This document shows, piece by piece, positions 38,258 through 49,345 of a stretch of DNA of 64,000 nt (within the stretch, counting starts at the first letter, position 1; each line of letters begins with the position of its first letter). Below the pieces are notes generated by a model that worked only from the letters and a program-made list of their open reading frames with translations, did not search any database and had not been told where the DNA came from. Source of the DNA: Rhabdophis nuchalis (taxonomy: Eukaryota > Chordata > Lepidosauria > Squamata > Natricidae); the NCBI GenBank assembly GCA_039707465.1, contig CM077648.1:29577119-29641118 (forward strand), in the 5' to 3' direction. A program made the translations under genes and the position numbers.

Positions 38258-39600
38258 AATGACACAGCTGGAAGGGACTTTGGAAGTCTTCTAGTCCAAT
38301 CCCCTGCTTAGGCAGAAAACCCTATACCATTTCAGACAAATGGTTGTCCAATCTCTTCTTAAAAACTTCCAGTGTTGGAGCACTCACAACTTCTGGAGGA
38401 AAGTTGTTTCACTGATTAATTGTTGTAACTGTCAGGAAATTTCTTCTTAGTTCCAAGCTGCTTCTCTCATTGATTAGTTTCCATCCATTGCTTCTTATCT
38501 TGCCTTGGTTTGGAGAATAGCTTGACTCCCTCTTCTTTATGGCACCCTCTGAGATATCGGAACACTGCTATCATGTCTCCCCTAGTCCTTCTTTTCATTA
38601 AACTAGACATACCCAGTTCCTGCAACCGTTCTTCATATGGTTTAGCCTCCAGTCCCCTAATCATCTTTGTTGCTCTTCTCTGCACTCTTTCTAGAGTCTC
38701 AACATCTTTTTTACATCATGGCAACCAAAACTGGTGCAGTATTCCAAGTGTGGCCTTACCAAAGCATTATAAAGTGGTATTAACACTTCACATGATCTTG
38801 ATTCTCTCCCTCTGTTAATGCAGCCTAGAATTGTGTTGGCTTTTTTTGGCAGCTGCAGCACACTGCTGGCTCATATTTAAATGATTGTCCACTAGGACTC
38901 CAAGATCTCTCTCATGGTTACTACTATTGAGCGAGGTACCACATATACTGTACCTGTGCATTTTGTTTTTCTTGCCTAAATGTAAAACTTTATTTTTTTC
39001 ACAACTGAATTTCATTTTCTTAGATAGCACCCAATGTTTAAGTCTGTCAAGTTTATCTTAAGTTTATTTTCTGGAATGTTGACTATTCTTACCAGCTTGG
39101 TGTTATCTGCAGATTTGATGAGTTCCCCTCTCTCCCCTTTTCCAAATCATTGATGAAGATGTTGAAGAGTATTGGGCCTAAAACAGAACCTTGGGATATC
39201 CCACTGCATACTTCTCTCCATGTAAATGCAGTTCCATTGAGGACTACACATTGAGTGCAGTTGGTCAGCCAGTCAGCCAGTGGTGATGCTGTCTAACCCA
39301 CATTTTTCTATTTTATCAAGTAGTAGTTTATGGTCTACTTAATCAAATGCCTTACTGAAGTCCAAGTAAATTATATCCACAACATTTCTCTGGTCCACTA
39401 ATTTTGCCAGTTTGTCAAAGAATGCAATAAGATTTGTCTGACATGATCTATTTTTGACAAACCCATGTTGGCTTTTGGTTATTACTTTGTTTGTCTCTAG
39501 GTGCTTGCTAATTCATTGCTTGATTATCTTTTCCAGAATCTTCCCTGGTATTGATGTCAGCTAATAGGTCTGTAGTTTCCTGGATCAATTTAGGAAGCAG
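38258..39600 (-). mobile_element. CR1 LINE, 3' third with ORF2 remnants
   Basis: The minus strand encodes, in broken frames, a [24 protein letters not shown] C terminus (about 38467-38685), then further 5' KNKVLHLGKKN and ERDLGVLVDNHLNMSQQC (about 38815-39030), diagnostic of CR1 after the reverse transcriptase palm. Still further 5', antisense GTTGGCTTTTGGTTATTAC and ATTGATGTCAGCTAATAGG lie within the RT. The tail complement CAGCTGGAAGGGAC is at 38265. Several frameshifts show it is dead. It is the longest CR1 in the window. Confidence 0.9.
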
Positions 39601-41288
39601 AAAGAAAGGAATATCCCTTCAAAAGAGTCATCCTGCATACCTGGAACAATTATTTAACAAGTGAAATGAAACCTGAAGCATTCCCATCTTGGAAACATCT
39701 AATTTTAATGTTTTATCAGTATCTAACAAACGTCTACAGGTACAAAATTAACTAAAATCTAAAATCTGGACTGCAAATATTGTAATGCTAAAACACATAC
39801 AATTGAGTTTAGAATTGTGTGTCTCTCTGAAGGAAAGGCGTACAATTTCATCCAGCATGCTACTCTAAGTGTTTTGTTTGGATTCAGCCTTTGAGTGGGC
39901 AGCTTAATTTATAGATTGATATGCTGCTCTTCAAAATGGAGGTTTTCTACACCACATTCTTATCATGTTATATAAGCCCTGCCAATTTTTGTTAACTTGA
40001 ACCATGGTTAATCAAATTAGGAAATATTTCAACCTGATCATTTGAGCTGCTCAGCATTTAATGCACCATTCTGTCGTATTAATTCTCCATTCTCCATATT
40101 ATACTACCAGCATTTTTTGAAAATCTTCTGCCTTTGCAAACTTACCTCATTCTGTCACTCTTGTGAATGGAAATCATGAGTGGATCCTCTGGAAAAGAGC
40201 TTGAGAATATATTTGGTTTCAGGGCAGATGTGCAAGGATTGGCAGAGTTGTAAAAATTCATGACAACATAGGATAGTCTTCCCTTCCCCCCCACACCCAT
40301 TGATTTATTTTGTAGTATCTAACTAGTATGGAAGACATTTTATTTATCTCTCTAAATAGATGTCCTTGAAAAAATAGTCATAAAAATGTGAAGCAGTGGA
40401 ACTGTTGAATGAATGACTATTGTTCTATAAAATTATATAAAAGATATTACTGACTGTTTCAAACAAGTTTGGACAATGCAATCCAGTTTGTTTCTGCCAA
40501 AAAGCCCTCACAGATAAATACCTTCAACAATAAACATTTCTTATTTAAAAATACTTCATCTTGACATTTTGTAATTACAGTTTCTTAGCAACAAGGCTTC
40601 ATACTAAAAAACCTCTTGCTGTGTAAAAAAGCTGTATTTAGAATATTTTTTTTTACTAATCTTTAATTTCCCATATGTTTTCAAGGTCTTAATTCCACGT
40701 GGGTGTGCCCAATAGTGATTGTTCAAAAGTCTCAGGTGTTTCTCCCCAAATGGGGTATTGTGTTAATTGTTAGTAACACAATACCAGATTCTACATAGAT
40801 CTGCTGCCATTTTCCTTTTACAAATCTCTCAGCAATTGCTCTAATATTACTCTCTGCATTTGAAAATTCTGAACAGTTCTTCCTAAAAAGAATCTGAACT
40901 TATTTTGGGCAATTGTTCCTCTGTAGAAGGGAAGTATCTGTTTTGTTGCTCTTCTTCTTCCTAAGTTACAAAGTTGGTCTTGTATCATTTTTTATCACAG
41001 CATTCATACCATTTAATTCTACTTAAGTCTTCTATCTATAGAAAACCACTACTCACAATTCTCTGTTGTACAAACAGTCTGCAGCAAACAGTTTGCAGCA
41101 AATCCATCAACAGTGGCCGTTTTAATTGGATATGTTCTTTTGTCGAGTTGCTCATCTTCTCTCCAGCCAATATGTAACATTTTTATAAGCTCCTTTGAAT
41201 GCACGTATGGAGTAGGTGACATCATGCCTAGCATAGTGTTGGAATAAAAAGAATCTTTGCTTGGCCACTTAACTTAGTTTTTATAGGC
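39601..41288. other. unique AT-rich DNA
   Basis: No gene or interspersed repeat recognised. Confidence 0.5.
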
Positions 41289-41745
41289 TCACTAGCTGAT
41301 AACCCAGCATTGCCTGGTATTTAGTTATCCTAATTCTGTATTAGGTTGGAACCCTCTTGTGGAGTGTTGTGAAGCCATTACCATGACAGCTCCACTGTGC
41401 CGTACAGTAGACACCATCTTAAGGCACAACAGGCTGTATCCTAACACTATAACACTAATATACAGTATCACTGTCAAAAGTACTGTGATTTGACACTATG
41501 GATATAGTTCATTTTCATTTCAGCAGCCCAGGCGTTCCAGAGTTATGCTGGAACACAAAGACACAGACACACACACAGACATGCGCGCGCACACACACAC
41601 ACACCAAGAGGTGTTAGGGGTGTCTTACACAGTATTTTTTTCCCAGAGAGTAAGTCATCTGTGTACCAAGTTTGGTTGAAATTGCTTGAGGCATTCCAGA
41701 GTTATGGTGCCGGAGTTAAGCGGGTCATCAGCTTGAAGTCATTAC
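41289..41745 (+). repeat. unclassified interspersed repeat
   Basis: It opens with CTAGCTGATAACCCAGCATT and contains CCAGAGTTATGCTGGAACAC before a CA/CACG microsatellite (41571-41604), then GTGTACCAAGTTTGGTTG and CATTCCAGAGTTATGGTGCC. I recognise this phrase pattern as a repeat found in many animal genomes, but I cannot assign the class. The GAGTTATG phrase occurs on both sides of the microsatellite. Confidence 0.55.
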
Positions 41746-41944
41746 GTTGCCACAAATGATCTCCCTCCAGCCCCTCTTTAATTCAGTTCATCCTCATCTG
41801 GCACTAATTTAATATTGAACGTTAGGTGACTAGATTTTTGTGCAAAGGCTTGGTAATAAATCTTTGAACTGCAACTTAATGTATGGTCCTGATTCTTTGT
41901 GCCTGGTATATCCTCCCTTGTCTTAATTCACTAAGTGGGAAATA

Positions 41945-42165
41945 GTCTACATATAGCAACCAGAACTGGGATTGGCAACTCAGTTGTTAAGGGAAGTAGA
42001 CTCTAAGTGTACATCACCATTTTAGACTCTTATCTCAGCTTCCTTTTGAATGACAGGTTTGTGGAGATCGTAAGTGCAAAATTGGTGACAAAGTTATTTT
42101 TTCCTGATTGTTATAACTGGAAATAGTCACTAACTGAGGTAATCACTGTATGAGGCATACCTGTA
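41945..42165. mobile_element. relic of the GTCCTCGACTTACGACC-type MITE
   Basis: AACTCAGTTGTTAAGGGAAG, GACAAAGTTATTTTTTCCTG and a right end of GTATGAGGCATACCTGTA fit the family of 37690-38045. Divergence is high. Confidence 0.5.
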
Positions 42166-42169
42166 TTGC

Positions 42170-43079
42170 TTTTCCTATTATTTTCTCTGATTTTTCCCCC
42201 TATTCATTTTCATTCACTCCTTTTTCTCACCAAATAATGTCGGATGGCAGAATTCCATCTGATGGCAGAATTCTGTTTCCAACATTTAGCTGGGGGCATT
42301 CCGTTCTGAATTAAGTATTGTTTATTTGCCTATTCATAAAGTCAGCAGGAGGTTTGAGGCTTTGGGCTGCTAATTTCTAACTGTGAAATTAATTTGCTGG
42401 TGAAAGCATCCTCTGTTATCAGGTGTTGGGATCATAATCCAGTGCTGGCATCCAATGTTTTATGGATTGGATACTGACAATACATCTGCTTCTGTGGTTA
42501 CAAAGGTAATAAATAAAGTGCGTGAAAATTTCGCTTCTTGTTCATCAAAGCAAAATGTATTTAAAGATATAAAAATAAAAGTTTCAACTAACAACTTTAA
42601 ACATTAATGCATTTTTTAAAAAAATGCATCAGTTTATTTCGCATTCTTTCCCTTCCCTGGAAGCAGAATAATGAATTTATCTGTACTTCATGCACAGTCA
42701 GATAAATTATTATGAATAATTATGCCCTAACCAATAATAATTCTGTACATTTTAATTTTATGGAGAATTCTACCCTATGCAGTTTTTATGCTGCACTCAT
42801 TAATTAATGCACTATCCATTCACCTTCTAGCAGTGCATTAAGCTTGTAAATAACATCTGTTTTGTATTTTTCTTTCTCACTCAGTGTTATGAAAAAAATG
42901 ATAGAACTTCGCAAAAATCCTTACTGGAACTTCTGAGTTGCTACTTGAATACATTTTTATGCAGCTAAATAATTTCCAGGTTATTTTAATCAACCTAAAT
43001 TCAGCCAGTATATGGTTGAAAAAATGATAAGAACTGTGTAACCACATTGATCACTATTTTATTTACATATTTAGTATAG
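42170..43079. other. repeat-free noncoding DNA, candidate conserved element
   Basis: No gene is seen. About 42640-42860 is dense in TAAT/ATTA homeodomain-type sites around ATTAATTAATGCACT and contains no recognisable repeat. This resembles vertebrate conserved noncoding elements but cannot be tested here. Confidence 0.35.
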
Positions 43080-43262
43080 GTGTTGTTGTGACTTCGAATT
43101 ATTCTTGGCACCTGGAGATTACCTGGACTGATCCTTACAGTTTTTTCAGCAAGATTTCAGAAGTGGTTTACCATTGATTCTTTCCTGGGGCTGAAAAAGT
43201 GTAACTGCTCCAAGATCATCCAGCGGCTTTATACATAAGAGAGACTAGAACTCACTTACATA
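43080..43262 (+). repeat. old SINE-like repeat
   Basis: GTGTTGTTGTGACTTCGAA, then CAGCAAGATTTCAGAAGTGG, TTTACCATTGATTCTTTCC and CAAGATCATCCAGCGG follow the order of a widespread squamate repeat whose 3' part often carries a CCCAAGGTCACCCAG phrase. The family name is uncertain and the copy is old. Confidence 0.5.
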
Positions 43263-43273
43263 AATATATGCCT

Positions 43274-43455
43274 TCCACCGTCCTCCTCTTCCTCCTCCTC
43301 CTCCGCCACCAGCACCAGCACTAGCACCACCACCGCCACATCCTTCTGCTCCTCTTCCTTTTTCTTCTCCTTCCTTCCTTTCTCTCTTCCTTCCTTTTCC
43401 TTCCTTCCTTCCTTCCTTCCTTCCTTCCTTCCTTCCTTCCTTCCTTCCTTCCTTC

Positions 43456-43534
<79 letters not shown>

Positions 43535-43536
43535 TC
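43274..43536 (+). repeat. compound (TCC)n (TTCC)n (TTTC)n polypyrimidine tract
   Basis: CCTCCTCTTCC-type triplets lead into about 17 TTCC units and then about 20 TTTC units. About 160 bp of the end is pure pyrimidine on one strand. Confidence 0.96.
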
Positions 43537-43747
43537 CTACAGCTAGGATTAAAAATCTACTGGCATTCCATTATGGCAGAAACAGTTTTGCAAATATCTC
43601 CTTCTCTTTTTTCTGCACATAGACAACAACTAATAAGATTTTGTTGGCACAAATATTATTCTCTGTATAACCATCTACTGTAAAAATATGCAGTAGGATT
43701 TGGAAAACTGTCCAGTGTCCCAGTCCATATGTCTATTGACAATAGAT

Positions 43748-43953
43748 TTATGGAGGAAGAAATGGCAGACTGAAAACATCTCACAAAACATAGAATCAAC
43801 AATAATGGCAGAATAAAGAGACAGTGAGTAGACTAGTCAATTGAAACCTTCCAGTCAAGGAGAGGATTTGAGATCACCACAAATGCTCCACACAGCTGCT
43901 CCTCATAAGGGAACTACAAAATAGCAGTTTCTGGCCACTTTAGAGTTCTGGGA
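43748..43953 (+). repeat. left arm of a 206-bp inverted repeat
   Basis: This arm (AAATGGCAGACTGAAAACAT to CTTTAGAGTTCTGGGA) is the reverse complement of 46038-46243, with roughly one mismatch per 17 bases by eye. The similarity stops abruptly at both ends. Two opposite copies of an unnamed interspersed repeat, or an inverted local duplication, would explain it. Confidence 0.85.
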
Positions 43954-44043
43954 TGTAGAAGATTTTTCTATCCTATTCCTGTTGATATATCTTTTTAGTC
44001 CCTGCATTTATTGTCTCCATGAAGATCTGGTATACATTAGCAT

Positions 44044-44409
44044 CAGGGTGCTGTCGGCCGGACAATGACGACTGGCGACACCCAGGGGGAGAGCCTTCTC
44101 TGTGGCGGGCCCAGCCCTTTGGAACAACTTACCCCCTGAACTTCGCACCATCTCCAACCTCCGCCTCTTCCGCAAGTGCTTAAAGACACATTTGTTCCAT
44201 CTAGCCTGCCTAGCGCAACCTCCAAATGACTTTTAGATAATTTTAAATTTTGGGAATTTTAATCTGGTTTTAGCGCAGGGTTCTTTATTAAATAAGTTTT
44301 TTAAATTTTTTACGTATTTTGTATGTATTTTAATATTCCTGTGCGCCGCCCTGGGTCCGTTTGGAGAAAGGCGGGGTATAAATTTAATAAAATAAATAAA
44401 TAATTAAAG
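44044..44409 (+). mobile_element. L2-like LINE 3' end with 9-bp TSD
   Basis: One frame reads RRLATPRGRAFSVAGPALWNNLP-like sequence near 44060-44135 with small changes, matching the C terminus of the intact LINE at 57706. The 3' UTR ends GCCGCCCTGGGTCCG, GGCGGGGTATAAATTTAAT and an AATA-rich tail. CATTAGCAT occurs at 44035-44043 and again at 44410-44418, a clean TSD. It is low in divergence, so probably young. Confidence 0.9.
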
Positions 44410-44429
44410 CATTAGCATTTTGGGAAACT

Positions 44430-44785
44430 AGGTAAAGGTGAAGGTTCCCCTCGCACATATGTGCTAGTCGTTCCCGACTCTAGGAAGCAGTGCTCATCTT
44501 GGTTTCAAAGTTGAGCCAGCACTGTCCAAAGACATGTCCGTGGTCATGTGCCCAGCATGACTAAATGCCAAAGGCGCACGGAACACTGTTACCTTCTCAC
44601 CAAAGTTGGTTCCAATTCTTCTATTTGCATTTCTTATGTGCTTTCAAACTGCTAGTTGGCAGAAGCTGGGACAAGTAACAGAGCTCACTCCGTTACGTGG
44701 CACTAAGGGATTCGAACCACTGAACTGCCGACCTTTCTGATCAACAAGCTCAGCGTCTTAGCCACTGAGCCACCATGTCCCTTTA
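44430..44785 (-). mobile_element. Sauria SINE, near full length
   Basis: On the plus strand it begins AGGTAAAGGTGAAGGTTCCC and ends AGCGTCTTAGCCACTGAGCC, so the tRNA-like head (complement of GGATTCGAACCACTG as B-box) is at the right. All sections match the copy at 27338-27694 in reverse. It lies close behind the L2 tail. Confidence 0.9.
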
Positions 44786-44789
44786 TTTA

Positions 44790-46037
44790 GAAACTAATGC
44801 AAAACTTAATCACATAATCTAATTTTCTGTTATCAAAATGACAATAATTCTGATATTACTTAGGAAATATTAGATAGCATTCCATGCTTACTTCACTGTA
44901 AATCTCAATAAATTTAATCACTTCTAAATAAATTCCACACTTTCAAGGAGACTTTATCTAGAATTGTGTTGTAAATTATGTTTAAAAATAAATTGTTTTA
45001 AATGTTTATTTGTAACTCACTTTAATTTTAATGTCACTAAGTTAAAATAATCAATAGTTATTTAAAGACATCTTTTTGAGTATATATTTTGAGTTACTCA
45101 TACACATGTCCATGAAGTCAAAAAGAAATATGTAATAAAAGAAAACAAATGCATAAACCAACAGATACTAGTAAATCAAATAAGAGCAGATACAAAACAG
45201 CAGATGGTTAAAATATATGAATATGTGCGGGATTCTAAACTCCATAGTCTCATCTGCTAAAAGAAAGAGCGGCAGTTCACCTTATACTAGCTATTGCTGC
45301 CAATGTTAAAATTAGACCTTTAGAATTTAGTCACCATGAAAGTGGTGAGCTCATATAGCTCAAATGTATCTCACCCAACTGTAAGACTGATTGTACTTAT
45401 AATATAATTTCCTCCTACTTTAGGTACAGTTGTTCATTGACAATCAAGGCATTTAAAGGATTTTTTCTTTCCTGGAACACTGTTGGTAGGCATCCTAAAT
45501 GTTGAATTAGATCATGTATTATATTTCTAATTGCAATATTATTCTGTTCTGATCTATTGAGAAAATAGCATCCGGCAAATACTGTATGCTGTAAATTTCT
45601 CAAAGATACTAGAACTAGGAAGGGGAAAATCAAGTGGAGGATGATGTTTTGTGTCTCAAATAACATTCAAGGCTCAAGTGATGATTACATAGAAATCCTG
45701 CATTCTGTTTATTATGGTTATAGGTTTTTCTATATTACGGTTATTAATATTTACGAATTATTGAAAAAGCCTCAGAAAGGTTTTATAACTTATATTATTG
45801 CCACATTTTAAAGAATTTACTGATTTGTAAATCTGGTTCTAGTAAAAGAAGATCCAACCACAGTTTGATCTGGAATATTCAAAAGTTCAGAAGTCCTTAA
45901 CTGTTAATGTCAGTTTATTATTTGTTTATTTATTTATGGTCCATATCTAAACACAGGCTTTAAATAGGAATTTTGCAAACTTCAATTTCTTTCAAAGGCT
46001 CCAACTACAGTTTGAGCAAGATGACTATTGTCTCATC
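44790..46037. other. unique AT-rich DNA
   Basis: No gene or repeat recognised between the SINE and the right inverted-repeat arm. Confidence 0.5.
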
Positions 46038-46243
46038 TCCCAGAACTCTAAAGTCACCAGAGACTGCTATTTTGTAGTTCCCTTATGAGGAGCAGCTGTC
46101 TGGAGCATTTCTGGTGATCTCAAATCCTCTCCTTGACTGGATGGTTTCAATTGACTGGTCTACTCACTGTCTCTTTATTCTGCCATTATTGTTGATTCCA
46201 TGTTTTGTGAGATGTTTTCAGTCTGCCATTTCTTCTTCCATAA
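46038..46243 (-). repeat. right arm of a 206-bp inverted repeat
   Basis: Reverse complement of 43748-43953 (ends TCCCAGAACTCTAAAG and AGTCTGCCATTTCTTCTTCC). The loop between the arms is 2.08 kb and contains an L2 tail and a Sauria SINE. Confidence 0.85.
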
Positions 46244-46415
46244 GCCCCCAGTGTAACTGCTGATTTTATATAAGAACAATGAACACATTATTCTCGATTT
46301 TATTTTATAAACAAAAAAGAAGTACAAAGCATCATTGAAAAAAGAATATAAGGGCTTTTCAGATAGGTTATGCAGACAACTGAGCACTACAAATTGGGTG
46401 ATGATGTTCCATTTG

Positions 46416-46682
46416 CAGTGGAGAAACTCAAATTTGTTTATTACCGGTTCTGTAGGCGTGGCCTGGTGGGTGTGGTGTGGCTTGGTGGGTGTAGCTTGGT
46501 GGGCATGGCAAGGGAAGGATACTGCAAAAACTCCATTCCCAGCCCACTCTGGGGCGAGCCAGAGGTGGCATTTGCCGGTTCTCTGAACTACTCAAAATTT
46601 CCACTACTGGTTCTGCGGACTACATAAAATTTCTGGTACCAGTTCTCCAGAACCTGTCAGAACCTGCTGGATTTCACCCCTG
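46416..46682. mobile_element. hAT MITE of the GGTTCTGACCGGTTCT family
   Basis: It begins CAGTGGAGAAACTCAAATTT and ends GATTTCACCCCTG. TTACCGGTTCTGTAGGCG and CTTGGTGGGTGTAGCTTGG are shared with copies at 34838 and 21895. GCCTGGTGGGTGTGG-type units are repeated three times inside. TSD candidates (TCCATTTG, CCATTTTG) are only similar. Confidence 0.78.
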
Positions 46683-46689
46683 CCATTTT

Positions 46690-47249
46690 GGAATATCAAA
46701 CTTTTAGTTTGTCATATAGACCAACAAATAAAACATAAAAGGCATAGATGATTCAGATAAAAGGAAAAATATAGCTATTCTAAAATATCTAAAAACATTA
46801 GAGTTAATATTAGTAAGACTGTAGAACAAGAAATAAAATATTTTAAAAACAGAGTATAGAAAAAGATATGAAATCAGATTGATCCAATAATAAAATCTTG
46901 AGACAAAATAGATTGGAATGGATATTTATTAAAGAGTGGAAATAATAATTCCTGGTGAGCATCTGCACAAAGACGGCAATAGGGAATAACACATTTCATT
47001 GATTCAATTATTCCTTCACTGCTTGGACCTAGTCTCTGTTTCAAGGATATATTTTGGTGTTTCCTTCAGCAATGGCTGTTCGGAGTGGATTAAATCTGGC
47101 TAAGGATAAGGTCTTCCTGTATTTGGGAGCATTATGCAACTGTGATATTTGGAATGTTGTATCTGACCTTGTATCTGATCAAAATAAATAATTCACCACC
47201 CTGCCTCTACATGGACAGTTTTTTTAAACCAATCTATTAAAAAAATCAA
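46690..47249. other. unique AT-rich DNA
   Basis: No feature recognised; the right end may already belong to the decayed LINE that follows. Confidence 0.4.
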
Positions 47250-48060
47250 CATTTATAACTCCCGGTTTGCCCCTTATTTTCCCATCTGAAACTGATAAGC
47301 TAATGTTGTAGTTGAAAATGGGGAAAGCTGCAGGAGAGGACAATATCCCTCCCTACATTGTTAAAAATCAAGTGGATGGGTAAACTGGTGGGAACAGATT
47401 TTAATGGTTTTGCTCATTGCCATCATCTGCAGACTGAACATATTGTCAAAATGGAACAACTCTATAATTGACCCCATAATTTAAAAAGGAGACAGGTCTG
47501 GCTCTCTATCCATCCTCTAATCAATTTTTTATTAGTGAACTATATGTTATATTATTATTTTGAAAATTAGTGGACTGCATAGAAGAGGAAGGTAGACTTG
47601 CTCAAGGGCAAGCTGGATTTAGGATGAGGCGATCCACCATGGTTCAGTGCTTAATTTTACAATGATTTATAAAAAGTGCTTACCAGTTCTTGGACAAGCA
47701 GTTTATGTGGCACTCATGAACCTCAAGGCAACTTTTAACTTACTTTCTAGAGCAGGGGTCTCCAACCTTTGCAACTTTAAGTCTGAAGGACTTCAGCTGC
47801 CAGAATTCTCCAGCCAGCAAAGCTGGCTGGAGAATTCTGGGAGCTGAAGTCCTTCAGACTTAAAGTTGCAAAGGTTGGAGACCCCTGTTCTAGAGAACAA
47901 TTGTAGAAGAATCTGGGGACATCATCAGTTAATAGAGGCCTTCTGGTAGTTATTAAAATGTTACATGAGACTGTCTTACATTGAAATAGAAGTTGACAAC
48001 TGAAGTCAGCTTTATTTTGGTGCTGTGTTGACTACTGATGGTGACCAAGGCTGAATTTTG
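47250..48060 (+). mobile_element. dead non-LTR reverse transcriptase, split by a hAT
   Basis: In broken frames I read MGKAAGEDNIPP near 47320, then a QGQAGFRMRRST-like block near 47605 and an ALMNLKATFN-like block near 47715. These correspond to the GKAPGxDxIPxE, QxGFRxGxST and D(L)xxAF motifs of non-LTR reverse transcriptases. The last block is cut by the hAT at 47753 and continues after it. Stops are frequent, and the clade cannot be judged. Confidence 0.6.
47753..47887. mobile_element. palindromic hAT MITE (135 bp)
   Basis: The whole element is a near-perfect hairpin. CAGGGGTCTCCAACCTTTGC at the left is mirrored by its complement at the right, with CCAGCCAGCAAAGCTGGCTGG at the centre region. 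A perfect 8-bp TSD, TTCTAGAG, lies at 47745-47752 and 47888-47895. The near absence of arm differences points to a recent insertion or arm homogenisation. Confidence 0.92.
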
Positions 48061-48485
48061 GCCTCTTTGTTATTTTGATTTTGGTCTTTTTGCTATTTTG
48101 ATCTATTTTATTCTGATTTTTAAATTAGTTTAATCTAAACTAGTTATACATTAATTAAACTAATTAATTTTGTTTAATCTAAACTAAACTAACTTTGTTG
48201 CCTTACAATAATCAAAGCAATCATATTATATTTTAAAGATGTAATTAATTCATTCATTAATAAAATATGGAAAATATTAACCCCAAATACCAGTTAATAT
48301 TGCATGAAAGAAAGCACAATTTTGACTATACCAAATTGTTTGGTAAATATATACTTAAAAAATATTAAAGTATAATAATTTTAATTTTGCTATACATGTC
48401 AGAAAATATAGTATTAGTCTTCTGAGTAGACAAAAATTAAATCATCTCTGGAATCACCTGATTTCTCAGTTGATTAATCAAAGAG

Positions 48486-48702
48486 CCATTTATTTGTCTA
48501 GTGGTTAAGGCACCAGGCTAGAAAGCAGAAGACTGCGAGTTCAAGTTCCACCTTAACATGAAAGCCAGCTGGGTGATTTTGGGCTGGTCACTTTTTCTCA
48601 GTCCAATCCCTCTCACAGGTTTGTGGTTGTGGGGAAAATGGGAGGAGAAAGATGTTTGATATGTTCACTACTTTGAGGTGTTTGTAGAAATAATAAAGGC
48701 GG
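48486..48702 (+). mobile_element. tRNA-derived SINE, 5' part
   Basis: An A-box-like CTAGTGGTTAAGGC (about 48498) and B-box-like GCGAGTTCAAGTTCC (about 48535) form the tRNA-like head. The body (GCCAGCTGGGTGATTTTGGG, CTCACAGGTTTGTGGTTG) ends with an L2-like GAAATAATAAAGGCGG. It is cut at 48702 by the LTR. The tail resumes at 49320. Confidence 0.8.
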
Positions 48703-49319
48703 TGTAGGAAGTTAGCACTCACCTCTCTCCTAGAAGAATGAAATATTCTAGGAAATATTAAAAAGGCAGAATATTATACTTCCCTGGGTGATAAAAGGAG
48801 AAACATACTCTTGGAAGCAGCCCCCACCTTCGCTAATAGCCCCAGAAAGACTGATGCCAACCTATCTACAAGACAAAAGACTGTGCCATCTTATCTATAA
48901 AAGAGCTTCAGCTCCAGGATGATAGGATTAGCCCTCACTCAAGATCCAAACCAGGAAAAAGCCATTAAGCCATAATAGGAATTGCCCAAAGCCCCTTCAT
49001 TACATCACCCAGCAAGATTCAACCAAACCTGGGACTCAAGACAGCCTACAAAGTTACCCCTGTATGGCCCTATGGGAATCTGACAACCAATCAGAATACA
49101 TTTCTTACAGAGGAACAGGAAACTCCAAGTCGGGCCCCAAGAGAGAGTATAAATCTCTCTCTTACTCATGTGCTCGATTGCCCAGGACATTAAACTATGT
49201 GGTCCTGTCCACTATTAAACCATCTTTCAAAACAGCCTCCATTGTTTTCCACTGGAAAACAGTTTCCAGTGTCTTTCTCCCCATTTGGAACTGAACCCAG
49301 TCAGACATTTCTTCCAACA
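48703..49319 (+). mobile_element. solo LTR of an endogenous retrovirus or LTR retrotransposon
   Basis: It begins TGTAGGAAG and ends CTTCCAACA, the TG...CA form with an imperfect 9-bp inverted end. The flanking 4-mers are GCGG (48699-48702) and GTGG (49320-49323); the one difference is a C to T change at a CpG. On the plus strand an inverted CCAAT-type box AACCAATCAG (about 49085) precedes a TATA box GAGTATAAATC (about 49146), with ATTAAA signals near 49188 and 49213. This is the U3-R-U5 order. No internal coding region is present, so it is a solo LTR. The 4-bp duplication would suit a gammaretrovirus-like source, which is inference. Confidence 0.78.
49086..49218 (+). promoter_or_regulatory. 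LTR promoter: CCAAT box, TATA box, poly(A) signals
   Basis: Inside the solo LTR, CCAAT lies about 60 bp before TATAAAT, and two ATTAAA hexamers follow within 75 bp. Spacing is that of a polymerase II LTR promoter. Whether it still works cannot be seen. Confidence 0.55.
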
Positions 49320-49345
49320 GTGGAAAAATCAATCAATCATTCGAT
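49320..49345 (+). mobile_element. tail of the interrupted tRNA SINE
   Basis: After the LTR the sequence runs GTGGAAAAATCAATCAATCA, a natural continuation of the GGCGG-plus-A-rich tail broken at 48702. Confidence 0.55.
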
